A stretch of DNA of 13,374 bases from an uncultured Prevotellaceae bacterium (lineage in GTDB: Bacteria; Bacteroidota; Bacteroidia; Bacteroidales; Bacteroidaceae), in contig CAMPCG010000044.1 in NCBI GenBank assembly GCA_946644025.1, positions 1 to 13,374 of the forward strand, read 5' to 3'. Shown here in pieces: positions 1 through 5,968 of this stretch. Positions within the stretch are counted from its first letter, which is position 1, and each line of letters starts with the position of its first letter. The translations under genes and the position numbers were made by a program. A model generated the notes under the pieces. It worked only from the letters and a program-made list of their open reading frames with translations. It searched no databases and was not told the origin of the DNA.

Positions 1-214
1 CGTGCTCGGACTGCTCTCGCGCTTCGTGGGAATGCTTACCGACAGCCGCTCCTTCCTCTCCTACCCCCGCCACGAGTACTTCCGCCGCATACTCTGCAAC
101 CTGCTGGGCAACGACGTGGAGCGCGGACTGCTGCCCGACGACCGCGAACTGCTCGGACGCATGGTGGAGGACATCTCCTACAACAACGCCCGCCGGTACT
201 TTAAGTTCTACTAA
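1..214 (+). CDS. uxaC: Uronate (glucuronate) isomerase, C-terminal fragment
   Basis: Only the last 70 or so codons are present; the frame enters from the left edge and ends with TAA at 212-214. The peptide contains [20 protein letters not shown], followed by [10 protein letters not shown] and a tail with SYNNARRYF. From memory of the family, this is the highly conserved C-terminus of uronate isomerase, a TIM-barrel metal-dependent enzyme of the amidohydrolase superfamily. It converts D-glucuronate to D-fructuronate, and galacturonate to tagaturonate, in cytoplasmic uronic-acid breakdown. The visible arginine- and aspartate-rich segment lies near the active site in this family. The gene is convergent with the glycan operon that follows and is probably unrelated to it. 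The GTG at position 2 is an internal valine, not a start. Confidence 0.93.
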   Translation, partial: VLGLLSRFVGMLTDSRSFLSYPRHEYFRRILCNLLGNDVERGLLPDDRELLGRMVEDISYNNARRYFKFY

Positions 215-219
215 AAGAA

Positions 220-311
220 GGCCCCCCCTTCTGCCCCCGAGGGGGCTACAATAGTTCTGCAATTCAATGGAGAGTCTATTGTAGCCCCCTCGGGGGCAGA
301 AGGGGGGGGCC
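220..311. terminator. Long inverted repeat between convergent genes, likely bidirectional terminator and REP-like element
   Basis: The arm at 220-254 is complementary to 276-311 over about 35 bp, with one extra G in the right arm and a loop of about 21 nt. Each arm also holds its own smaller palindrome (GCCCCCGAGGGGGC on the left, GCCCCCTCGGGGGC on the right). The segment can therefore fold as one long hairpin or two short ones. It lies between the stop codons of uxaC (214) and the GNAT gene (318), where a bidirectional terminator is expected. On the minus strand the hairpin is followed by a T-rich run. On the plus strand no T-tract follows. The terminator role is inferred from position and structure. 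Confidence 0.65.
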
Positions 312-317
312 TCTCCC

Positions 318-797
318 CTAAAGTTTCTTCTCCATCTTGTACAATTTGAAACGGATGGAGCGCTTCGTCCCGATAATCTCGAAGCCGCTCTCCTCATAAA
401 ACTGGATGGCCCGTGAGCTTCTCACATAGACATCGAGCCTGACGCTCTTGCAGCCTTTCTCCCTGGCAAAGCGCTCCATGAAGAGCATATTGGCCTTGCC
501 TATCCCCTGCCCCTCAAACTTTGGGTCTGTGGCTATCTTTCCCACAAACAGGCTGCCGTCGTCGCACTTCTGCATCTGGAACGTGCTGGTATACACGTCG
601 CGCGAGGCATCCTTTGTGATGACGACGAACTTTGAAAGGCAGTCGCGTCGGATAGCGCTTCGGCTGTAAGGAGGAATCCAGTGGAAGAGGAAGTGCCTGG
701 CCAGCATTACGCTGCATCGCAGCAGAATCCGGTAGACGGCGTTGATGAGTTCCTTATCCTCCGGCTTGACAAAGATGTACCGCTCCTGAAGAGTCAT
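318..797 (-). CDS. GNAT family N-acetyltransferase
   Basis: A 159-residue protein with the GNAT acetyl-CoA fold. Motif A reads KIATDPKFEGQGIGKANM (about residues 87-104), including the EGQGIG pyrophosphate-binding loop. Motif B is AIQFYEESGFEIIG (about 130-143). The length is normal for a single-domain GNAT, with no signal peptide or clear membrane segment. It is the last gene of the minus-strand operon: its ATG lies 2 nt after the stop of the phosphoglycosyl transferase gene, so the two are surely co-transcribed. The context suggests acetylation of an amino group on a nucleotide sugar or of a small glycan precursor; the substrate cannot be read from the sequence. Base composition is visibly less GC-rich and codon use more mixed than in the plus-strand genes. 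A stand-alone small-molecule or protein acetyltransferase remains possible. Confidence 0.88.
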   Translation of the reverse strand: MTLQERYIFVKPEDKELINAVYRILLRCSVMLARHFLFHWIPPYSRSAIRRDCLSKFVVITKDASRDVYTSTFQMQKCDDGSLFVGKIATDPKFEGQGIGKANMLFMERFAREKGCKSVRLDVYVRSSRAIQFYEESGFEIIGTKRSIRFKLYKMEKKL

Positions 798-799
798 GT

Positions 800-1387
800 T
801 CAGTTCGTATATATGTTCTCGTGTCTGAGAAGCGTCGATAGGGTCTTAAAGAATATCTTCACGTCCAGGGCAAAGCTCACATTGTTTGCATACCACGCAT
901 CCTTAAGCCTTTTCTCCCTGACAGAGGCATTGTTCCTGTAATAGGCCTGACAGTAGCCTGTCAGCCCGGGCACCACCTTGCACTTGTCTTTTTCGTCCTC
1001 TTCGTATGTGTCCACGCTCTCCCAGTCGCCGGGCCTGGGCCCGATAATGCTCATGTCGCCCTTGATGATGTTCAGTATCTGTGGTGTCTCGTCAAGACTG
1101 GTTTCACGTAGGAACTTCCCCACCCTGGTCACGCGCTGGTCGTCGGCCGAGTTATACGTTCCGCCGTCCTCATTCCGCCAGTCGGGAGCATCGACAATCA
1201 TAGAGCGGAACTTGTACATTCCGAATTTCCTGAAATGCTTTCCCACCCTGGGCGACTTGTAGAACACCGGTCCGCCGTCGTCGAGCTTAATCGCAATAGC
1301 GACGGGGATAAAAATCAGCAGCAGGAAAGGCAGCGCAAACAACGACAACACCAAGTCGATTATTCGCTTGAAGAAATGCTCATACAT
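800..1387 (-). CDS. PglC/WcaJ-type phosphoglycosyl transferase (bacterial sugar transferase family)
   Basis: A 195-residue monotopic sugar-phosphate transferase, the size of the small PglC-like class without extra N-terminal membrane helices. The single N-terminal hydrophobic segment (about residues 10-33, with internal prolines) fits the re-entrant helix of this family. Family motifs follow in order: a basic stretch ending YKFRSM (58-63), ETSLDETPQ with the catalytic Asp-Glu pair (D99, E100), GDMSIIGPRPG (110-120) and VPGLTGYCQAY (139-149). In this family the enzyme moves a sugar phosphate from UDP-sugar to undecaprenyl phosphate at the inner face of the membrane, the first committed step of glycan assembly. 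It lies between the ATP-grasp gene (8 nt upstream) and the GNAT gene (2 nt downstream). With the nearby flippase it points to lipid-linked surface polysaccharide or glycoprotein glycan synthesis. Confidence 0.92.
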   Translation of the reverse strand: MYEHFFKRIIDLVLSLFALPFLLLIFIPVAIAIKLDDGGPVFYKSPRVGKHFRKFGMYKFRSMIVDAPDWRNEDGGTYNSADDQRVTRVGKFLRETSLDETPQILNIIKGDMSIIGPRPGDWESVDTYEEDEKDKCKVVPGLTGYCQAYYRNNASVREKRLKDAWYANNVSFALDVKIFFKTLSTLLRHENIYTN

Positions 1388-1395
1388 CGTCCCTA

Positions 1396-2589
1396 CTACT
1401 CCCGAATAATTTCATTGTCGATTCTGGCCTTGGCTTTCTCTGCCTTCCTGATGGCCTCTTCGGCATCTTTCCCCTTGGCCACCACATATCCGCAGCCGTC
1501 GAGATTGGTGTGATACTCGTTGATGACCGTTCCTACGCTCAGATGCTGCTCAATCTCCACATCATTCTCCTCGGCAATCTTCTTGAAATCGGGCAGGGCG
1601 GCCACCTTTCCCGGCGTCAGTGCAAGTAGCTTCGAGGCTACAGGTACTGCTGGCTGCTTCGGGCTGAAATCGGCAGGGTCGCCCACGGCTGTACGAATCA
1701 TGTTGGCCATGTAGTCGATGCCGGCTCCGTAACTGATGATATGCGAGCCGATGAGATTCCCGCCCATACGTGCCCCGACATCCACAATGTGCACGTCGTT
1801 GCCCTTCCCTATAATCAAGTCCATATTCACCGAGCCGTGGTTCACATTCAGTGCAGCGAGGGCTTTGCAAGTCAAGTCTTTCAGCTTTCTCTCCATCTCC
1901 TCCGACAGTCCGGAGGGCATGGCGTGGCCCAGCTCTGCATAGTAGGGCGGCTTCGTCATTTCCTTCCGCATGATGCCCAGCACGTGGGCCTCGCCATTAT
2001 AGACAAACGACTCCACGCCATACTCCTTTCCCTCAATGAAAGGTACGACAAAGGCTCTATGGGAAACGCTTTTGTCCAGGGCGTACTTGCAAGCCTGGGC
2101 AAAGTCGGCTGCGCTGTCAACTCTCGAGACGCCACGGCTGCCTGAGCCGTCGATGGGCTTTGTCATGACGGGGAACTTGAGTTCCTTCAATACCTCGGGT
2201 ATCTGTTCCGGCGAGGAGATTTCGTATGAACACCTGGTGTCGTCGACACAGGCCGCCGACAGGCACCTGCGCACGGCGGCCTTGTCCCTGACGAGTTTGG
2301 CCGACTGGTAGTTGATTCCGGGCAGTCCCAGCTCGGTGGCAATACGGCTCATGGTCACGACGCCAAAGTCTGTCGCGGCCGTCAACACCCCGTCAATATG
2401 TTTCTCTCGTGCATAGTTCAGGCAGCCCTCTTCATCCACGATGTTAATCACGGCATATTCACTGGCATACTGAAAGCCGACCGCATGAGGGTCGACATCA
2501 AGCACAAGCACGTAGTAGCCCAGTTCTCTTGCCTTCTTTATTACGTATGTCTGAAGGAAACCACCTCCAAGCAATAACAGCTTCTTCAT
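1396..2589 (-). CDS. ATP-grasp domain ligase (carbamoyl-phosphate-synthase-like)
   Basis: A protein of about 397 residues beginning MKKLLLLGGGFLQ, a typical N-terminal Rossmann-like pre-ATP-grasp domain. The central ATP-grasp core includes the glycine-rich loop KPIDGSGSRGVSRV and the metal-binding segment HIVDVGARMGGNLIG. The C-terminal part is a smaller alpha/beta domain. Members join a carboxylate to an amine or other nucleophile through an acyl-phosphate; the two substrates here are unknown. I chose the ATG at 2587-2589. The longer frame to 2601 begins with TTG and overlaps a promoter -7 box. It is first in the minus-strand operon, 8 nt before the sugar transferase gene, so it probably modifies a glycan precursor, for instance by adding an amino or organic acid. 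It is divergent from the flippase gene. Confidence 0.9.
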   Translation of the reverse strand: MKKLLLLGGGFLQTYVIKKARELGYYVLVLDVDPHAVGFQYASEYAVINIVDEEGCLNYAREKHIDGVLTAATDFGVVTMSRIATELGLPGINYQSAKLVRDKAAVRRCLSAACVDDTRCSYEISSPEQIPEVLKELKFPVMTKPIDGSGSRGVSRVDSAADFAQACKYALDKSVSHRAFVVPFIEGKEYGVESFVYNGEAHVLGIMRKEMTKPPYYAELGHAMPSGLSEEMERKLKDLTCKALAALNVNHGSVNMDLIIGKGNDVHIVDVGARMGGNLIGSHIISYGAGIDYMANMIRTAVGDPADFSPKQPAVPVASKLLALTPGKVAALPDFKKIAEENDVEIEQHLSVGTVINEYHTNLDGCGYVVAKGKDAEEAIRKAEKAKARIDNEIIRE

Positions 2590-2598
2590 TTTCGGCCG

Positions 2599-2606
2599 CA
2601 AAGTTA
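2599..2606 (-). promoter_or_regulatory. Bacteroidota -7 box for the ATP-grasp/PGT/GNAT operon
   Basis: On the minus strand this reads TAACTTTG, matching the Bacteroidota sigma-ABfr -7 consensus TAnnTTTG. Its last base is only 9 nt from the chosen ATG (2589), so any leader would be a few bases long. A -33 TTTG at the right distance is poor: TTAG is the best I see, at 21 nt. The call rests on the -7 match and on its place in front of the operon. Confidence 0.5.
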
Positions 2607-2676
2607 CTAACTTTTTTCCTTATACGCCTAAGTTTTTCCCAAAATCTTTATAGATTATGAGTTTTTATAGATAAAG

Positions 2677-2708
2677 TTTGGCTGAGAAAGGGGAAAATAG
2701 TACCTTTG
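2677..2708 (+). promoter_or_regulatory. Bacteroidota consensus promoter for the Wzx-GT2 operon
   Basis: TTTG at 2677-2680 is followed after exactly 20 nt by TACCTTTG at 2701-2708, a full match to the Bacteroidota TTTG / TAnnTTTG promoter. The coding ATG lies at 2720, so the leader can be only about 5 nt. A 9-nt direct repeat TTTATAGAT (2647-2655 and 2664-2672) lies just upstream. Confidence 0.8.
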
Positions 2709-2719
2709 CAGCCAACATA

Positions 2720-4243
2720 ATGCCAGCCAATAATAACCGCATCGCCAAGAACACGCTGTTCCTGTACGTCAGGATGCTCTTCGTGTTGCTCGTGAGTCTT
2801 TACACCTCCCGGGTGGTGCTGAACGTGCTGGGCGTGGCAGACTATGGTGTGTACAATGTGGTGGCGGGCTTCGTCTCCCTGTTTTCGTTTCTTAACGCCA
2901 CGCTGTCGTCGAGCACGCAGCGTTTCTACAACTTCGAGGGCGGGCGCGAGGGCGACGCCGGCTTCACGCGGGTATTCTCCATTGCGCTGAGGGTACACCT
3001 GATACTGGTCGCCGTCATCTTCCTGGCTCTCGAAACGTTTGGAACGTGGTACATCGGCCACGTGATGGTCTTGCCCCCCGGCAGGGTCGAGACGGCCCAC
3101 TACCTGTTTCAGTTCTCGGTCGTCTCCATGTCGCTGGTCATCGCCAAGATTCCCTTCAGCGCCGCCATCCTGGCCAAGGAGCGCATGGGCTTCTATGCCG
3201 TCGCCAACATTCTGGAAGTGGCCCTCCGGCTGGCCGTCGTGCTGATGCTTCCCTACCTCGACTTCAACAAGCTGCTCGTCTACGGCGTCATGCAGCTGGG
3301 GGTCACGCTGACCGACTTCCTGCTGAACGTTGTCTACGCGAAGCGCCACTTCCCCTTCCTGCGGCTGTCAAGGCATACCGACGGCCACCTGTTCCGCGAG
3401 CTGTTGGACTTTTCGGGCTGGAACCTTCTGGGCACCGTCGTCTTCATGCTCAAGGACCAGGGCATCAACCTCCTGCTGAACCTTTTCTTCGGAACCATCG
3501 TCAATGCCGCCCGTGGCGTTGCCTACCAGGTGTTTTCCGCCATCACGGGGTTCTCTTCCAACGTGGTCAAGGCCTTCACGCCCCAGATGGTCTCTTCCTA
3601 CGCCACGGGCAACAGCCACCGCGCCTACAGCCTGTTCAAGACGCAGTCGAAGATATGCTACTGCCTGCTGATGATGATTATCACGCCCGTCGCCCTCGAG
3701 ATTGACCTGGTGCTGCGCCTGTGGCTGGGCGACGCCGTCCCTGCGGGTGCCAACATCTTTACCGTCCTGGTGCTGGCCGACGCCATGATTGGGTCTCTCA
3801 ACACGCCCGTGACGCAGATGGTTTTCGCCACGGGCAACATACGCCGATACCAGGTGTTCACCTCCACCGTCAACATTTTCCTGCTGCCCGTCTGCTGGCT
3901 GTTCCTCAGGTCGGGCTTCCCGGCGTGGAGCGTCTTCGTCGTCGCCATCGGCTTCTCCATTGTCAATCAGGCCGTGGCCCTGGTGGCCATGCACCGGGTG
4001 TTTGCCTACAGCTATGGCGACTACGCCCGCCAGATACTCTTCCCCTGCCTGTCTATGACGCTGCTCGTGCCCATTGCGCCCGGCGTCGTCACCCTCGTCA
4101 TGCCCGACTCCTTCCTGCGCATCGTCCTGGTGAGCATGGCCAGCGTCGCCGCCACCGCCGCGCTGCTCTACGCCGCCTTCCTCACAAGCGATGAAAGGAG
4201 TCTGGTGAACCACTACGCAAGAACCATCCTGAAGAAAGTATGA
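2720..4243 (+). CDS. Wzx-like polysaccharide flippase (MOP/MATE superfamily)
   Basis: A 507-residue, strongly hydrophobic protein with about 12-14 predicted membrane helices. The N-terminus (NTLFLYVRMLFVLLVSLYTS, then a segment with VLGVADYGVYNVVAG and SSSTQRFYNFE) is characteristic of lipopolysaccharide/capsule repeat-unit flippases of Bacteroidota. In this family the protein moves undecaprenyl-PP-linked oligosaccharide across the inner membrane. I place the start at the ATG at 2720. The frame is open further upstream, but the upstream TTG start lies inside the promoter -33 box. The last codon overlaps the start of the glycosyltransferase gene by 4 nt (ATGA at 4240-4243), so the pair is translationally coupled. 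Its substrate is presumably the glycan begun by the PglC-like enzyme encoded just across the divergent promoter region. Confidence 0.93.
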   Translation: MPANNNRIAKNTLFLYVRMLFVLLVSLYTSRVVLNVLGVADYGVYNVVAGFVSLFSFLNATLSSSTQRFYNFEGGREGDAGFTRVFSIALRVHLILVAVIFLALETFGTWYIGHVMVLPPGRVETAHYLFQFSVVSMSLVIAKIPFSAAILAKERMGFYAVANILEVALRLAVVLMLPYLDFNKLLVYGVMQLGVTLTDFLLNVVYAKRHFPFLRLSRHTDGHLFRELLDFSGWNLLGTVVFMLKDQGINLLLNLFFGTIVNAARGVAYQVFSAITGFSSNVVKAFTPQMVSSYATGNSHRAYSLFKTQSKICYCLLMMIITPVALEIDLVLRLWLGDAVPAGANIFTVLVLADAMIGSLNTPVTQMVFATGNIRRYQVFTSTVNIFLLPVCWLFLRSGFPAWSVFVVAIGFSIVNQAVALVAMHRVFAYSYGDYARQILFPCLSMTLLVPIAPGVVTLVMPDSFLRIVLVSMASVAATAALLYAAFLTSDERSLVNHYARTILKKV

Positions 4244-5232
4244 GTCCCAAGTTATCGGTCATAGTCCCCGTCTACGGGGTTGAGAAGTACATCGAGCGAT
4301 GCGCCAGGAGCCTGTTCGACCAGACCCTGGACCACGTTGAGTACATCTTTGTGGACGACTGCACGCCCGACCGGTCGATGGAGCTGCTGCAGGGCGTCAT
4401 CGACAGTCACCGCGACCGCTTCGCCGCCCTCTCCTGGTCGGTGGTCATCGAGCGTATGCCGCACAACAGCGGCCAAGCCGCCGTGCGCCGCCACGCTCTG
4501 CAGCTGGCCACGGGCGAGTACGTCATCCACTGCGACAGCGACGACTGGGTGGAGCGCGACATGTTCCGTCTGATGTACGAGAAGGCCCAAGGGGAGGAGG
4601 CCGACATCGTGGTCTGCGACTACCGCGTGTCCGACGGCGAGCACGTCATCCGCTCCATGCGCGGCTGCCCTGACGCTCAGTTGCCCGACCTCAAGCGGCG
4701 CTTCATCGGCGACCTCCTGTGCCAGCGCTACGCCTGGTCCGTGTGGAACAAGCTGTTCAGGCGCACGGCCTGCTATGGCGACCACTTCACTTATCCGAAG
4801 GAGCCCATGGGCGAAGACCTGGTCATCGTCGTGCAGTGTCTGCTGAACGGCGGCAAGATGGTCTACCTGCCCCAGACGCTCTACAACTATTTCTACAACC
4901 CGCAGTCCATCAGCCACGCAGACAGCGAAGACAAGCTCATGGCCAACTACCGGCAGTTCAAGACCAACGCCGACACCGTCATGGCCCTGTTCAGTCAGCG
5001 GGGCCTCGACGCCGACTATGCCGAGGGGCTCTTCCTGCTGAAGTGGTACGCCAAGAAGGGGCTGTGGGCCCTGCCCTACGACCGCCGGCGCCGCACGATG
5101 TGGCTGGAGGCCTACAGCGAAATCAACAGCCGCGTGCTCTTCTGCAAGAACATCAGCATGAGGGAGAAGGTCAAGTTCCTGCTCGCGCTGGCCGGCCTCT
5201 TCCCACCCCGTAAGCAGCCGGGCAGCCAATAG
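4240..5232 (+). CDS. Family 2 glycosyltransferase (GT-A fold)
   Basis: A 330-residue inverting glycosyltransferase. The start LSVIVPVYGVEKYIERC and the nucleotide-binding FVDDCTPDRS (about residues 37-46) are classical GT2 signatures. NSGQAAVRRHAL (76-87) and the metal-binding DSD (99-101, within VIHCDSDDWVE) follow. The C-terminal third, including YAWSVWNKLFRR and EPMGEDL, resembles the acceptor-side region of polysaccharide GT2 enzymes. There is no membrane segment, so it probably acts at the cytoplasmic face of the inner membrane and adds a sugar to the lipid-linked glycan. It shares the ATGA junction with the flippase gene and is the last gene of that operon. Donor and linkage cannot be told from the sequence. 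Confidence 0.92.
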   Translation: MSPKLSVIVPVYGVEKYIERCARSLFDQTLDHVEYIFVDDCTPDRSMELLQGVIDSHRDRFAALSWSVVIERMPHNSGQAAVRRHALQLATGEYVIHCDSDDWVERDMFRLMYEKAQGEEADIVVCDYRVSDGEHVIRSMRGCPDAQLPDLKRRFIGDLLCQRYAWSVWNKLFRRTACYGDHFTYPKEPMGEDLVIVVQCLLNGGKMVYLPQTLYNYFYNPQSISHADSEDKLMANYRQFKTNADTVMALFSQRGLDADYAEGLFLLKWYAKKGLWALPYDRRRRTMWLEAYSEINSRVLFCKNISMREKVKFLLALAGLFPPRKQPGSQ

Positions 5233-5340
5233 CACGAAATATTTTTACAACAGCCCCTCCATAACTTCAATATTTTGAACGGAGACGTCCCGTCGTCGCG
5301 TAGAAGCGAGTTTTGAGCCCGCAATAGGCCGCCTCAGACT

Positions 5341-5420
5341 TTGGACGGCTCAAACGATGGGTTTGCTTACGGCAAACGGTGGGTTTGCCGTAAGCAAACC
5401 CATAGTCCGGACGGCTCAAG
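5341..5420. repeat. Compound inverted repeat with nested hairpins, flanked by a direct repeat
   Basis: The arm 5357-5377 is a perfect reverse complement of 5383-5403 (21 bp, 5-nt loop). Each arm also folds on itself: GTTTGC and GCAAAC flank 5 nt in both. Outside the arms, GGACGGCTCAA occurs as a direct repeat at 5343-5353 and 5409-5419. The right flank (CCCATAGT then GGACGGCTCAA) recurs at 11486-11506. This resembles a REP doublet (BIME); no mobilising enzyme is seen in the window. Confidence 0.75.
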
Positions 5421-5597
5421 CAACGCGGCTGTGACGATGTGACCTGACGAGCCGACGGATAGGAACAAGCTCATTTCCAGCCACTTCCGAAAAACAGACA
5501 CGAGCAGTCGCAGCACTTTCGGGCGACGGTGAAAAAGCAAAAAATCCCGTTCCAGAGGCAGAGAAACACCGAAAAAGGCATTACGCGGGGAAAAATC

Positions 5598-5668
5598 CTG
5601 CACAAATCAATAAGTTTGTGCAGCTTTAGAGGGGCTAAAACTGCACAAAATCCAAGGTTTGTGCACAG
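5598..5668. repeat. Paired hairpins forming a larger imperfect inverted repeat
   Basis: CTGCACAAA (5598-5606) pairs with TTTGTGCAG (5615-5623), a perfect 9-bp hairpin. TGCACAAA (5642-5649) pairs with TTTGTGCA (5658-5665). The two hairpins are also complementary to each other across an AGGGG centre: CAGCTTTAG (5621-5629) against CTAAAACTG (5635-5643), with one mismatch, continuing into TTTGTGCAG against CTGCACAAA. It has the same two-level design as the repeats at 220-311, 5357-5403 and 5859-5928, with unrelated sequence. Confidence 0.65.
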
Positions 5669-5817
5669 CGTCAGACCTGGAAGCCGACTTTTCCAGAGCC
5701 GTTTTTCTGTCATTTTTCTTTACACCGGCGGCTTGTCTAACCTATCGCTTCCCCACCCTTTCAGCGATTGACCTATATGGCTTAACACCGCTTTTTATAG
5801 TTTATTATAGGGCTACA

Positions 5818-5849
5818 CTTGGTCATTACGCCGAAAATTAGTACCTTTG
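5818..5849 (+). promoter_or_regulatory. Bacteroidota promoter for the DUF4886 hydrolase gene
   Basis: CTTG at 5818-5821 (one mismatch to TTTG) is followed after exactly 20 nt by TACCTTTG at 5842-5849, a full TAnnTTTG match. Transcription would begin about 5-8 nt downstream, so the whole hairpin at 5859-5928 would be in the leader of about 110 nt. CTTTGCAG within the -7 region (5845-5852) also has its complement CTGCAAAG at 5927-5934, so the box is part of the extended inverted repeat. Confidence 0.75.
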
Positions 5850-5858
5850 CAGCGCACA

Positions 5859-5928
5859 AGTAGGAGGCGACGTGTCTCACGTCGCAATACAGCACATTGT
5901 TGCGACGTGAGACACGTCGCCTCCTACT
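5859..5928. repeat. Perfect inverted repeat in the 5' leader, with nested hairpins
   Basis: The arms 5859-5887 and 5900-5928 are perfect reverse complements (29 bp) around a 12-nt loop. Each arm also contains its own hairpin: an 8-bp stem GCGACGTG/CACGTCGC around 3 nt. In the transcript this would form a very stable stem about 40 nt before the ATG at 5969. No T-run follows, so it is not a plain terminator. It could block readthrough, stabilise the mRNA 5' end, or simply be a REP-like insertion. Confidence 0.8.
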
Positions 5929-5968
5929 GCAAAGCAGAGTAATATTTAGTCTTTAACACAACGCAACG

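Larger units (their letters stand above)
5233..5841. other. Gene-poor intergenic region with palindromic repeats
   Basis: About 600 nt without a convincing gene between the GT2 gene and the next promoter. The short open frames here (60-86 codons) start within repeats, are mutually overlapping and resemble no family I know. Two compound inverted repeats (5341-5420 and 5598-5668, listed separately) occupy part of it. TTTGAGCC at 5312-5319 can also pair with GGCTCAAA at 5347-5354, perhaps helping to end GT2 transcription. I see no T-tract terminator, tRNA or riboswitch. Confidence 0.6.

Noticed and set aside
2590..2601. Upstream TTG start for the ATP-grasp protein
   Set aside because: It overlaps the -7 promoter box. 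The ATG at 2589 gives the usual MKKLLLLGGG beginning.
2678..2719. Upstream TTG start for the flippase, adding 14 residues
   Set aside because: The TTG lies inside the promoter -33 box, so it would precede the transcription start.
3368..4213. 281-codon minus-strand frame opposite the flippase gene
   Set aside because: Composition is dominated by His, Gly, Glu and Asp, typical of an antisense shadow of a hydrophobic gene.
4252..5235. 327-codon open frame on the minus strand opposite the GT2 gene
   Set aside because: Strongly G/C-ending codons on the plus strand suppress stops in the antisense frame. The peptide is rich in Val, His, Ala and Gly with no family features, while the plus strand has clear GT2 motifs.
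5367..5771. Small open frames of 60-80 codons in the gap before the DUF4886 gene
   Set aside because: They overlap one another on both strands, run through palindromic repeats and show no family resemblance or start signals.
5859..5928. Intrinsic terminator
   Set aside because: It has a perfect stem but no T-tract on the plus strand, and it lies directly after a promoter and before an intact gene.
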